From Pseudoalteromonas arctica (GTDB lineage Bacteria; Pseudomonadota; Gammaproteobacteria; Enterobacterales; Alteromonadaceae): DNA of 34,803 bases. Location of the stretch: positions 1 to 34,803 of the forward strand of contig NZ_JABBMT010000036.1 in NCBI RefSeq assembly GCF_012927645.1. Direction: 5' to 3'. How positions within the stretch are numbered: position 1 is the first letter of the stretch; every line of letters starts with the position of its first letter. Under the pieces are notes generated by a model. It made no database searches, had not been told where the DNA came from, and was given only the letters and a program-made list of their open reading frames with translations. A program made the position numbers and the translations under genes. Positions 26,479 through 33,722 of the stretch are shown in pieces.

Positions 26479-27513
26479 ATGAATACTAGAGAGATTGTCG
26501 AGGAAACCATAGCCTCTACTGGTAGTGGTAAATCTGCTGATGTTTGTGCTCAGGCTATTTTGTGTCATTTGATTCAAGATGTGATGCCGTTTCAAGGAAT
26601 AGAATTAAGAAGTTTCGATGAGCTAGCTATAATGATGAGACAGGCTGATTCTGCTCATATATATGCAGAAGGAGGCATTTTTTATTTTTCCGCATTTTAT
26701 AAACATACTGATAGATACCCTATTGGGAGAAACTATTTCATTCAAACAGCTAAGTTATTTGAGGTACCTCAGCTTAAATCAAAGTTTGAGGTTAACGGTA
26801 TTAAATTACCCATTATTTCAGCACATGATTTTGGACTTCTCATTGAAGAGCATAATTTCAAAAAAAGAATTAAAGCATTCAGGGAGCGTCAGTCTAAAGA
26901 AACAAAGCTTTTTAAAGGGTTATTCGAAGGTAGGACAGAATCGACCAATGTAGAAAAGGCGATGTTTTTAAATACTACTGGTTGTTTAGTTTGTGGTAAC
27001 GATGAATACCAGATGGTCAGTTCAACTCTTAGTGCTCAAAAGGGCTTTATGCTTGGTTTTAATCTTTGTAGTAAGCATATTGATATAGCAAAGGATGAAA
27101 ACAGTTTAATTGAATATTTGGCTAAGGCATATGATCAACCTTCACCAATAAAAGTGATGCCTTTGGGGGCTGAAGAGCATTTTTACGAAGTTAAAAATTG
27201 GTTGCCTGAGGCTTTAGGTTGTGAACTTTTGAAAGCCAGCAATAACACTTTAACTTTAATTCGTCCTTCAGGATTGAAAGGTATATTTAGGCTTGATGAT
27301 TTGTGTGATTACGCATATATGATTATTGACTCTAAGGGAAAAGAGGTTGCTAGAATTGATTCTGCCAACCATCATGATGTTGATTACGGGCCTGATCACC
27401 TTCACCCTAACTTAAGAAAAAATAAAAAAGCAGTGGAATCAAGTTTTACAACTGGTAGCCCTTTAATCGATACAAAGAAAATCATTGGGCTTATTGAGCA
27501 ATATGAAAATTAG
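26479..27513 (+). CDS. Unknown R-M-linked protein with zinc-ribbon-like centre and TumE/DUF6516-like end
   Basis: This is a 344-aa protein starting 3 nt after the hsdR stop, so translationally coupled and probably part of the defence operon. I do not recognise the N-terminal ~165 residues. The centre has C169xxC172 and C197xxH200 (GCLVCGND...NLCSKHID), a possible zinc site. The C-terminal 70 residues (YAYMIIDSKGKEVARIDSAN, then HHDVDYGPDHLHPN) resemble the TumE/DUF6516 pattern in which an Asp-rich strand is followed by paired His and PxHxH. If so, the end would be a toxin-like module. The match is by eye and uncertain. Possible roles: R-M accessory, anti-phage effector, or sensor of R-M failure. 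Confidence 0.5.
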   Translation: MNTREIVEETIASTGSGKSADVCAQAILCHLIQDVMPFQGIELRSFDELAIMMRQADSAHIYAEGGIFYFSAFYKHTDRYPIGRNYFIQTAKLFEVPQLKSKFEVNGIKLPIISAHDFGLLIEEHNFKKRIKAFRERQSKETKLFKGLFEGRTESTNVEKAMFLNTTGCLVCGNDEYQMVSSTLSAQKGFMLGFNLCSKHIDIAKDENSLIEYLAKAYDQPSPIKVMPLGAEEHFYEVKNWLPEALGCELLKASNNTLTLIRPSGLKGIFRLDDLCDYAYMIIDSKGKEVARIDSANHHDVDYGPDHLHPNLRKNKKAVESSFTTGSPLIDTKKIIGLIEQYEN

Positions 27514-27526
27514 CTATAGTAGCTTG

Positions 27527-29338
27527 TTATCCGTGCATATTTAACCAGTTTATTAGCATAGTGTCTGAAACTGCAACACTACCTTCTCTGATTGATTTTT
27601 GTTTACCTTCTCTTTTTCTCACTGCTTCTTTTAAAGATGGATCCATTTCTTCAAATATCTTATTTGCTTCATACTGATAGCGTATAAAAGCTTCCTCTGA
27701 AGAAGTTATGCTACTGGATTTTTCAACAGTATAAAAAAGTGCGTTTAACGTACTTCTTAAATAATGTTCAAGATTTACAACCAATAGTTCGAGTCGTTCA
27801 TGTGAAGTGGCATTGTGAACAATTGCATTTCTAATTCGATAAAGTCGATTAATGTGCAATTCAACTTTACGTTGATGAGCCTCAATTTTTTGAGCCAGAT
27901 TGAATGGGGATGAACAAAGGCCTATAAATTTACTGAACCTAAACTGCGCATATGGATAAGCTTCTAGGCGTCTATTAACTTCCTCTACGAAATCTGTATT
28001 TTTTAGCGCTGTATAAATTTCACCAAGATTAGAAGATTGAATAGTAAAAGGGGAACCATTCAAATTGATTGGTTCCCAATCAAGTGCTTTTGCACAACCT
28101 CTGAATGCAAACAATTGCTTTAATGGATAATCCATGGCTATACATGGGAGAACAGCATTTATGACATGTTCATCGTGTTTTAAGTTACTGTTTTCTTCAA
28201 TTAACGTTAAAGATTCTAATGCAGACCAGAATGCAGTGAAGCGACTTTCCAATCCTTTTTCATTCACCCCGTTTTGAAAGAACCTAAAAGCAGCACTTAT
28301 TTTATTGCTGGTTTTTTGAGAGCCTTTTTTTCTTAAATGAGTAACCGCATCCATGTAGACTGAGAGATCATCATCAATCCATCTATCTAATGAGTTCTCG
28401 AGATCTTTATCAAATCTAGGAAGGTTTTTGGTTTGACCACTCTCGTCTGTTATATCAGCCCTAACAAGTATACTAATTTGATTTTTACCAAGAAAATAAG
28501 AAAAGAGATCGATCGCTTGCATTAACTTCTTTTCTGCTATATCTCTTGCTGCGCTAAATGAAATTGAATGAACATGAATAGTAGAGTTTATTATATAACT
28601 CCTGTCATTCTCTTCTCTTTCCTGAACAGTAAATTGACACTCTCCGAGTGTTACTACTGATGTTTGCGTAAGTAATTCATATAGTGCTTTGTTATCTAAT
28701 GATAACTTTACACTGTATTTTTGAGCTGTAATTGTTACGTTGTTTGCTAAACTGTTAAATGCATCTAAAAACGCTATATGCGGCCTTCTTTTGATCAGAA
28801 AGTTTCTGCAAAGTAAATAACATTCTGATGTAGGCATACCCAATGTAATAAGGTGGCTAATTAATGCATTTGTTTGGTTATAAATTTTAACTAATGAGCT
28901 TTCAGAATGATCAGCGCCATCGTGTAATAGGCTGGTTAACTCTTCTATTGAAACACTTCGGTAATGTTCTTCTAGCAGCTCTTTTAACTCTTCTAAAAAG
29001 CTAATAATAAGCTCTTTTTGTTCTTCTAAAGGCTTACCGTGTTCCTTAAAAATACTTTTTAACTGTTGAGGTATTTCTTTAAATTCAGGTCTAAGAAGCA
29101 ACTCATTTGTATCCATTAACTGATTAAGCTCTTCAACTACATGCAATCTTTTTTCTGCTGCTCTATGCTTTGTTCCCAATGAATAGAGATCTAGAAGCTC
29201 TAGAACGGAATTTAAAATGTTGTTATATGAAACTCGGTCGCTATCTAGGCTCCGTACATTACTCATACTTGCCCAGCACTCTAAAAAAAACAGTTGTTGT
29301 TTTTCTAGATCTCGGCTAATGTTGTTTTGTATTCTCAA
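27527..29338 (-). CDS. Large HEPN-domain protein (ApeA-like), candidate abortive-infection RNase
   Basis: This is a 603-aa protein. The C-terminal part carries ESRFTAFWSALESLT (about 365-380) and, further on, HINRLYRIRNAIVHNATSHE with the HEPN RNase motif R503-x4-H508. This two-block pattern is characteristic of ApeA-type HEPN proteins in phage defence. The N-terminal half is helical, Glu/Leu-rich and unassigned. It is convergent with the preceding gene (13-nt gap), so it is transcribed separately. The frame can start at a TTG (29338) without a ribosome-binding site, or at an ATG (29266, MSNVRSLDSD), which I think equally likely. The HEPN call is fairly good; target and trigger are unknown. 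Confidence 0.65.
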   Translation of the reverse strand: MRIQNNISRDLEKQQLFFLECWASMSNVRSLDSDRVSYNNILNSVLELLDLYSLGTKHRAAEKRLHVVEELNQLMDTNELLLRPEFKEIPQQLKSIFKEHGKPLEEQKELIISFLEELKELLEEHYRSVSIEELTSLLHDGADHSESSLVKIYNQTNALISHLITLGMPTSECYLLCRNFLIKRRPHIAFLDAFNSLANNVTITAQKYSVKLSLDNKALYELLTQTSVVTLGECQFTVQEREENDRSYIINSTIHVHSISFSAARDIAEKKLMQAIDLFSYFLGKNQISILVRADITDESGQTKNLPRFDKDLENSLDRWIDDDLSVYMDAVTHLRKKGSQKTSNKISAAFRFFQNGVNEKGLESRFTAFWSALESLTLIEENSNLKHDEHVINAVLPCIAMDYPLKQLFAFRGCAKALDWEPINLNGSPFTIQSSNLGEIYTALKNTDFVEEVNRRLEAYPYAQFRFSKFIGLCSSPFNLAQKIEAHQRKVELHINRLYRIRNAIVHNATSHERLELLVVNLEHYLRSTLNALFYTVEKSSSITSSEEAFIRYQYEANKIFEEMDPSLKEAVRKREGKQKSIREGSVAVSDTMLINWLNMHG

Positions 29339-29426
29339 TTATTGCGCAGCCATTTAAAGTTAGTTATAATCAGTTTATCGAATTAACATCAATAGTTCAT
29401 TAGTAACTGTTGATTCAGAAAAAAAC

Positions 29427-29471
29427 GGTCTCCACTTTTGACTGTGGGTAATTCCCGGAGAGTCTGAGACC
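29427..29471. other. Structured non-coding segment with mutually exclusive stems
   Basis: GGTCTC (29427-29432) can pair with GAGACC (29466-29471). Alternatively TCTCC (29429-29433) pairs with GGAGA (29457-29461), enclosing GGG-TAATT-CCC. The two left arms overlap, so only one can form. It sits in the 184-nt gap between the HEPN-type gene and the small HTH gene. The role is unknown: an RNA switch, a protein site or a remnant. Confidence 0.35.
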
Positions 29472-29480
29472 AATCCTTTT

Positions 29481-29508
29481 AAAAAGGCGCTTTTAGCGCC
29501 TTTTTTTT
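29481..29508. terminator. Bidirectional intrinsic terminator
   Basis: GGCGCT (29486-29491) and AGCGCC (29495-29500) form a stem flanked by five A on the left and eight T on the right, so both strands give a hairpin plus T-run. It lies 15 nt past the stop of the leftward HTH gene and should separate it from the HEPN-type gene. Confidence 0.85.
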
Positions 29509-29522
29509 CATCTTCACTAAAG

Positions 29523-29777
29523 TTATTTTAAGGTGATATAAGTTGAAGATTCCAGTTTCTCTATCCCTAAAGTAGGATTTAGCTTCAAAGCATGACAATA
29601 CTGAACATACTCGAATACATTTAGCTTTCTTTCACAAGTTTCTATTCTTACCACAAATTGGTGGGGCTCACCCAATAATTCACCTAGATCGCGTACAGTT
29701 AATCCCTGCTCTTTACGAGCAGCTTTTAGCCATTCTATCAAGGCTTTATAACGGGAATCGTTTATATGCTTAATCAT
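29523..29777 (-). CDS. Small XRE-like HTH regulator
   Basis: This is an 84-aa DNA-binding protein. The XRE-type helix-turn-helix is visible at about 15-62: LKAARKEQGLTVRDLGELLG, then VVRIETCERKLNVFEYVQYCHAL. The ATG at 29777 is chosen; a TTG 36 nt upstream would lie inside the operator, so it is unlikely. The gene diverges from the 217-aa gene at 29916 and both share a symmetric double operator, so autoregulation and control of the partner are likely. Small HTH proteins of this kind often control toxin, excision or defence genes. Confidence 0.75.
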   Translation of the reverse strand: MIKHINDSRYKALIEWLKAARKEQGLTVRDLGELLGEPHQFVVRIETCERKLNVFEYVQYCHALKLNPTLGIEKLESSTYITLK

Positions 29778-29803
29778 GGCATGAACTCTATTGCATAACC
29801 CAC

Positions 29804-29859
29804 TTGGCAACAAAACTGTGCCAAGATATAATGATACTTTGGTGCTGTTTTGTTGCCAA
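29804..29859. promoter_or_regulatory. Symmetric divergent promoters with paired operators
   Basis: On the + strand TTGGCA (29804-29809), 17 bp and TATAAT (29827-29832) form a near-consensus promoter towards 29916. On the - strand TTGGCA (29854-29859), 17 bp and TATCAT (29831-29836) form one towards the HTH gene. Each -35 is half of a 21-bp palindrome, TTGGYR-N9-TGCCAA (29804-29824 and 29839-29859), placed in mirror image about 29831/29832. The -10 hexamers overlap by two bases. Likely operators of the HTH protein. Confidence 0.75.
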
Positions 29860-29915
29860 TATTATATTAAAAACTAATAGCTAATGTCATTAGGTATCAG
29901 ACGGCTGAGGTATAC

Positions 29916-30569
29916 ATGAATGAAGAAAAAAAAGAGATGTTCAAAGAATTCAAGCATATGCTAGGTTCAGGGGCTCTTCGTATATTGCTTAACATAAAAA
30001 TTGGGGAGCCGGCCCTGGATGGTCTAGCAGAGCAACTTCACCGTGATAATGCGCAGTTTCATAACAACAATATTAATATTGCTAAATGCTATAAATTTCT
30101 AAAGTATCAATTAGATAAATTTGGCCTAGCAGGCATTCAACAAGTAGATAGAGATGAAATAGACTTAACACGCCTTTTCAGGTTTAAATTTGATTTTCGA
30201 GTTGAGGACAGTGAAGTAAATTTCTTAATCCCTGACGCATGGGCAATATTACGTTTGCCTAATACAGAAGATCAAAGAATCATTAGATATAGAATATTTA
30301 TGAATTGCACACATAAGGACGTAGACTCAGTCAGATTATCTGAAACAATAATGAGCTTGCATCATATTGCTCAAAGCCAAGATAAATTTGAATGGGTTGC
30401 TCCATCTGGAGTTAAATTCGTTCTATATAAGGAGAAAATGCTAGGTTTTAGTGAGTATGCAGCAGATTACCTAGAACGAAATTATGTTCAACCTTATCTT
30501 CAGTGGACAAAAGGGCAAAACACACGGCCCAAAATTTTAACGTTACCTGAAATTATAAGTAGGGTGTAA
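29916..30569 (+). CDS. Unknown 217-aa protein, divergent partner of the HTH regulator
   Basis: I do not recognise this protein. It has no signal peptide or membrane segment. The N-terminal third is helical (KKEMFKEFKHMLGSGALRILLNIKIG), and the middle is mixed alpha/beta with many aromatic and charged residues (LFRFKFDFRVEDSEVNFLIPDAW). It ends TRPKILTLPEIISRV. GAGG lies 8 nt before the ATG. A near-consensus promoter with a flanking operator drives it, so its expression is probably tightly repressed by the small HTH protein. It could be a toxin, an excision factor or a defence effector; context alone supports these. Confidence 0.6.
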   Translation: MNEEKKEMFKEFKHMLGSGALRILLNIKIGEPALDGLAEQLHRDNAQFHNNNINIAKCYKFLKYQLDKFGLAGIQQVDRDEIDLTRLFRFKFDFRVEDSEVNFLIPDAWAILRLPNTEDQRIIRYRIFMNCTHKDVDSVRLSETIMSLHHIAQSQDKFEWVAPSGVKFVLYKEKMLGFSEYAADYLERNYVQPYLQWTKGQNTRPKILTLPEIISRV

Positions 30570-30614
30570 TTATTAACATTATCACTAACGTTATTTATCA
30601 ACTTTAGTTGTAGC

Positions 30615-30655
30615 AGTGTGATTACCAAGGAAACATGTCACTCGGTAATCACACT
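30615..30655. terminator. Strong hairpin between convergent genes
   Basis: A perfect 12-bp inverted repeat, AGTGTGATTACC / GGTAATCACACT, with a 17-nt loop lies between the 217-aa gene (end 30569) and the leftward dut gene (end 30703). The T-runs are weak, but the position fits a bidirectional terminator. Confidence 0.6.
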
Positions 30656-30702
30656 TATTCAAATTAACTAGCCTAGTAAGAACTTGTTAACTGTATTGCA
30701 AC

Positions 30703-31158
30703 TTATTTACGACCAGAATGGCCAAAACCACCTTCACCACGCTCACTCTCATCAAACTCTTCAACCAACTGGAACTCAGGTTGGATAACTGGAATGAACA
30801 TCAGTTGTGCAATTCTATCTGCTGGTTCAATAGTAAATGTGTCATTGCCACGGTTCCAGCAAGAAATGAATAATTGCCCTTGATAGTCTGAATCAATTAA
30901 GCCAACTAGGTTGCCTAGAACAATACCATGCTTATGGCCTAAGCCTGAACGAGGTAAAATTGTTGCCGCCATATCTTTGCTCTTCATATGAATAGCAATA
31001 CCAGTTGGGATTAACTCTGTTTGACCTGGTTCTAATGTTAATGGCTCATCAATGCATGCACGAAGATCAACTCCAGCTGAACCGTCTGTTGCATATGTAG
31101 GTAATGGAATCTCATTTCCTACTTTTGGGTTTAAAATTTTTACTTCTACTTGTTTCAT
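30703..31158 (-). CDS. dut: Trimeric dUTPase Dut, carried by the element
   Basis: This is a complete 151-aa homotrimeric all-beta dUTP diphosphatase, the same length as E. coli Dut. All five family motifs are visible: SAGVDLRA (27-34), [26 protein letters not shown], the [19 protein letters not shown] segment, and the C-terminal arm [11 protein letters not shown] that closes the active site. GGAG lies about 7 nt before the ATG. It is the last gene at the right end, reading inward, with its start 268 nt from the element tip. The element interrupts the host's unrelated dimeric dUTPase, so this gene can restore dUTP removal. Whether the host has another trimeric dut elsewhere cannot be seen here. 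Confidence 0.96.
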   Translation of the reverse strand: MKQVEVKILNPKVGNEIPLPTYATDGSAGVDLRACIDEPLTLEPGQTELIPTGIAIHMKSKDMAATILPRSGLGHKHGIVLGNLVGLIDSDYQGQLFISCWNRGNDTFTIEPADRIAQLMFIPVIQPEFQLVEEFDESERGEGGFGHSGRK

Positions 31159-31381
31159 GGAGTGCTCCGAGTATTTACTACAATCTTATAAAGTGATATT
31201 TATATCTTTTAGGTAGGATTAGCTTCGCTTATTTAACCAAAGATTTATGATGGAATATTATCATAATTCGTACTTGCTTTATGTGAGCTACATCTAAAAT
31301 TAGTGGTTTAAATTTCGTATCTTTATTTTCGTACCTTTAAAATTGAGTGAGATAATTTTTTATATCAATAAAAATAAGAGC

Positions 31382-31426
31382 TGATAAAAATAAATACGTA
31401 AAAGGTACAAAATTCTGGGGTAAGTT
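31382..31426 (-). repeat. Right end of the element (terminal and subterminal inverted repeats)
   Basis: GGGGTAAGTT (31417-31426) mirrors the left tip, and TGATAAAAATAAATACGT (31382-31399) mirrors the left subterminal block. AAAGGTAC (31402-31409) also has an inverted copy, GTACCTTT, at 31331-31338, a possible extra recombinase arm site. The rest of 31159-31381 is AT-rich leader of dut with no gene seen. Confidence 0.75.
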
Positions 31427-31428
31427 CC

Positions 31429-31596
31429 TTCTTCCGTCAAGATCATGGTTATAAAGATGGTAGCTATATTAAAGTGTGGAATGGCCAAGAAGATAACGAG
31501 CATTTAGTTGAGGTAGTTAAAAGCCTTGATACGGAACATGCAGATTTTGCAAAGCTTGTATACCAAGGCTTAGAGGCTCGCTACCCAAAAAATTAA
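31429..31596 (+). pseudogene. Dimeric dUTPase, 3' part, cut off by the element
   Basis: The frame from 31429 reads FFRQDHGYKDGSYIKVWNG and then QEDNEHLVEVVKSLDTEHAD, ending EARYPKN at a TAA (31594-31596). This is the conserved C-terminal third of the dimeric dUTPase whose start lies at 8769. It has no start codon or ribosome-binding site of its own. Its stop codon overlaps the end of convergent yrfG by a few bases, so this was the original gene end. Bases TTCTT are shared with the left junction (9225-9229). Confidence 0.95.
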
Positions 31597-32243
31597 GGCA
31601 GCATGTCACGAAAATCAGTGACGCTTAAATAGTCACTGATTTCATTGTGCGGTTGTTTACTATCTGGGTTTGCAACCGCCAATAAATGGCCAATACCATA
31701 TTCTTTTGCGGCGTTTAGTACCGCTAAACTGTCGTCAACGAACAGCGTACGTTGCTTATCAAAAGCTAAATCGAGTTGTACTTGCTGCCATAAGCTTTGC
31801 TGCTCTTTACTTACACCATATTGATGAGTCGACACCACACCATCTAAATAGTTATCAATATTGGTTTTTTCAAATTTGAGCATGACACTTTCTGGGTGTG
31901 CATTGGTAAGTAAAATCAATTCTTTACCTGCTTTTCGCAACGATGTTAAGAATTCAGGTACATCCTCGCGCATTTTAATGAGGTGTTGGTGCTGATATTT
32001 CAGCTCCATAATAGGTAAATTAAGTTGTTGTTCCCAGTAATCTAAACAATACCACTGAATTTGCCCGCTAACAGCTTGGTAGCGTTTTAATATGTCCGCT
32101 TGGGCTTGTGCCAAACTCATATTCTTTGCTATAGCGAGTTGTTCGGGGATCACCGTTAGCCAAAAGTGATTATCAAAATGGAGATCGAGCAAAGTGCCAT
32201 CCATATCTAGCAGCACAGTATCGATTTTTGACCAATTTAACAT
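31593..32243 (-). CDS. yrfG: HAD phosphatase YrfG (GMP/IMP nucleotidase)
   Basis: This is a 216-aa HAD-superfamily nucleotidase, known in E. coli to dephosphorylate purine nucleotides such as GMP and IMP. Motif I LLDMDGTLLD (11-20; D13, D15), motif II LLTNAHP (about 111-117), and motif IV LFVDDSLAVLNAA are all present. A helical cap lies between motifs I and II. It is convergent with the old dUTPase gene and divergent from nudE. Confidence 0.92.
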   Translation of the reverse strand: MLNWSKIDTVLLDMDGTLLDLHFDNHFWLTVIPEQLAIAKNMSLAQAQADILKRYQAVSGQIQWYCLDYWEQQLNLPIMELKYQHQHLIKMREDVPEFLTSLRKAGKELILLTNAHPESVMLKFEKTNIDNYLDGVVSTHQYGVSKEQQSLWQQVQLDLAFDKQRTLFVDDSLAVLNAAKEYGIGHLLAVANPDSKQPHNEISDYLSVTDFRDMLP

Positions 32244-32299
32244 AGGAATTTCATCTTATAGGGTTTATTATTAAACTTAACTGCCATGATAGCAAATTA

Positions 32300-32878
32300 A
32301 TGCCAATGACACAGAAAAAGCACCCAACACCACCACAAATTCTTCGCACCGCAGTTGTTGCTAAAAGCCGATTATTTACGGTGGAATCACTTGAATTAAA
32401 ATTTTCAAATGACGAGCAGCGTCAATACGAACGGATCCGCGGCGGTGGCCGAGGGGCTGTTATGATAGTGCCATTAACAGCAGATAATAAATTACTGTTA
32501 GTGCGTGAATACTGTGCTGGCACCAATGATTATCAACTAGGCTTCCCAAAAGGCTTAATTGATCCTGGCGAAACACCAGAACAAGCAGCAAACCGAGAAT
32601 TAAAAGAAGAAGTTGGCTTTGGTGCTGAGCAACTTCAGCCACTGAAAGTGGTTTCTATGGCACCTAGTTACTTTAACGCCACGATGCACATATTGTTTGC
32701 GCAACAACTTTATCCGCAAACTTTAGTCGGGGACGAGCCAGAACCACTCGTGGTTGTTAAGTGGCCCTTAACCGATTGGCAGTCATTATTACAACAATCA
32801 GACTTCACTGAAGCACGAAGTGTTGCAGCTTTGCTATTATTAACTAAGTATTTAGAATCAGGAGCTGCGAATGATTGA
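32300..32878 (+). CDS. nudE: ADP compounds hydrolase NudE
   Basis: This is a 192-aa Nudix enzyme acting on ADP-ribose, NADH and diadenosine polyphosphates in E. coli. The Nudix box is complete: G85-x5-E91-x7-R99-E100-L-K-E103-E104-V-G106. The N-terminal strand (RGAVMIVPLTADNKLLLVREY) and the SMAPSYFNATMHI segment fit NudE. The start is uncertain between ATG 32300 and 32306; neither has a clear ribosome-binding site. The last 8 nt overlap cysQ. Confidence 0.9.
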   Translation: MPMTQKKHPTPPQILRTAVVAKSRLFTVESLELKFSNDEQRQYERIRGGGRGAVMIVPLTADNKLLLVREYCAGTNDYQLGFPKGLIDPGETPEQAANRELKEEVGFGAEQLQPLKVVSMAPSYFNATMHILFAQQLYPQTLVGDEPEPLVVVKWPLTDWQSLLQQSDFTEARSVAALLLLTKYLESGAAND

Positions 32879-33668
32879 ATTACTTGAGCCATGTATTGAG
32901 CTTGCGCAAAGCGCTGGGGCTGTGATTATGGCTATTTACAAGAAAGATGATATTGGCCAGCAAGAGAAGTCAGATCACACACCTGTCACTAAAGCCGATT
33001 TAGCCGCTAACGATGTGTTAGTTGCTGGATTAAAAGCACTGGCGCCAGATATTCCTATTATGTCAGAAGAGACACCTATCCCTGCTTTAGCAGATAGACA
33101 AGATTGGCAGCGTTATTGGTTACTCGATCCAATGGACGGTACTGGTGAGTTTATTTTAGAAAGCGGCGACTTTGCGGTAAATATCGCTTTAATTGAAAAC
33201 AATCGGCCAGTGCTTGGGGTAATTTATTGGCCAGCGAAAGAAACAACTTATTTTGCCAGTTATCAAAATGGTGCATTTAAGCGTGTTGATGGCGTAGAGC
33301 AGCAGATCAATGTTGCCACTCCAGATAATTTAACTTTGGCTGTTAGTCGTCGTCAAAAAATTGAAGCCGTTAGCCAATACTTGAACGCTCAGTTTACAAC
33401 TGTTGCTGTAGGTTCATGCTCTTTAAAAGCCTGTATTGTTGCTGAAGGTAAAGCTGACTGCTTTTTACGGATAGGGCCAACAGGTGAGTGGGATACAGGA
33501 GCATCGCAGATAATTGTTGAAGAAGCAGGTGGCTGTATTACTGATGCTGAATTTAATCCGTTAACCTACAATCAGCGTGAGAGCACAGAGAACCCTGATT
33601 TTATAGTGATGGGTCACCCTGATTGGGAGTGGCAAAAAATGATCAGTCCACACCAAAGAGCGCTTTAA
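32871..33668 (+). CDS. cysQ: 3'(2'),5'-bisphosphate nucleotidase CysQ
   Basis: This is a 265-aa lithium-sensitive, magnesium-dependent phosphatase that removes PAP formed during sulfate assimilation. Metal-site residues are visible: MSEETPIP (E66, E67), LLDPMDGTGEF (D86, D89) and GEWDTGASQIIVEEAGG. E. coli has DPLDGTKEF, so Gly replaces Lys in the third loop. GGAG lies 7 nt before the ATG, which overlaps the nudE end. nudE-cysQ-yrfG is a recurring cluster in gammaproteobacteria. Confidence 0.95.
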   Translation: MIELLEPCIELAQSAGAVIMAIYKKDDIGQQEKSDHTPVTKADLAANDVLVAGLKALAPDIPIMSEETPIPALADRQDWQRYWLLDPMDGTGEFILESGDFAVNIALIENNRPVLGVIYWPAKETTYFASYQNGAFKRVDGVEQQINVATPDNLTLAVSRRQKIEAVSQYLNAQFTTVAVGSCSLKACIVAEGKADCFLRIGPTGEWDTGASQIIVEEAGGCITDAEFNPLTYNQRESTENPDFIVMGHPDWEWQKMISPHQRAL

Positions 33669-33722
33669 TCACTCTGTTTGTTTGCTTTTTGTTCGGTTGA
33701 ACCGTTTTAAGCAGTTTAACTG

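Larger units (their letters stand above)
9230..31426. mobile_element. 22.2-kb tyrosine-recombinase-trio integrative element (SE-like) with defence cargo
   Basis: Boundaries come from the two halves of the split dUTPase gene (host sequence up to 9229 and from about 31429) and from matching ends. The left tip AACTATCCCC and the right tip (reverse strand) AACTTACCCC form imperfect terminal inverted repeats, and a second inverted match (ACGTAT...TTTTTATCA) lies about 28 bp inside both tips. The base or two next to the right junction is uncertain. The left end encodes intA-, tfp-, intB-like and a small fourth gene in one operon, which matches my recollection of strand-biased circularizing integrative elements. 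It also resembles 'recombinase in trio' elements and the tnpABC set of Tn554. The cargo is a Nudix hydrolase, an antitoxin-like domain, a WYL-controlled type I R-M operon, a HEPN-type protein, a divergent regulator pair and a trimeric dUTPase. No conjugation, replication or phage structural genes are seen. Confidence 0.92.

Noticed and set aside
29778..29813. TTG start extending the small HTH protein by 12 residues
   Set aside because: The start would lie inside the operator and right at the promoter. The ATG at 29777 gives a normal XRE-sized protein.
30703..31158. Trimeric dut as the native chromosomal gene
   Set aside because: It lies inside the inverted-repeat ends and between the two halves of the split dimeric gene, so it came with the insertion. 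Its origin before that is unknown.
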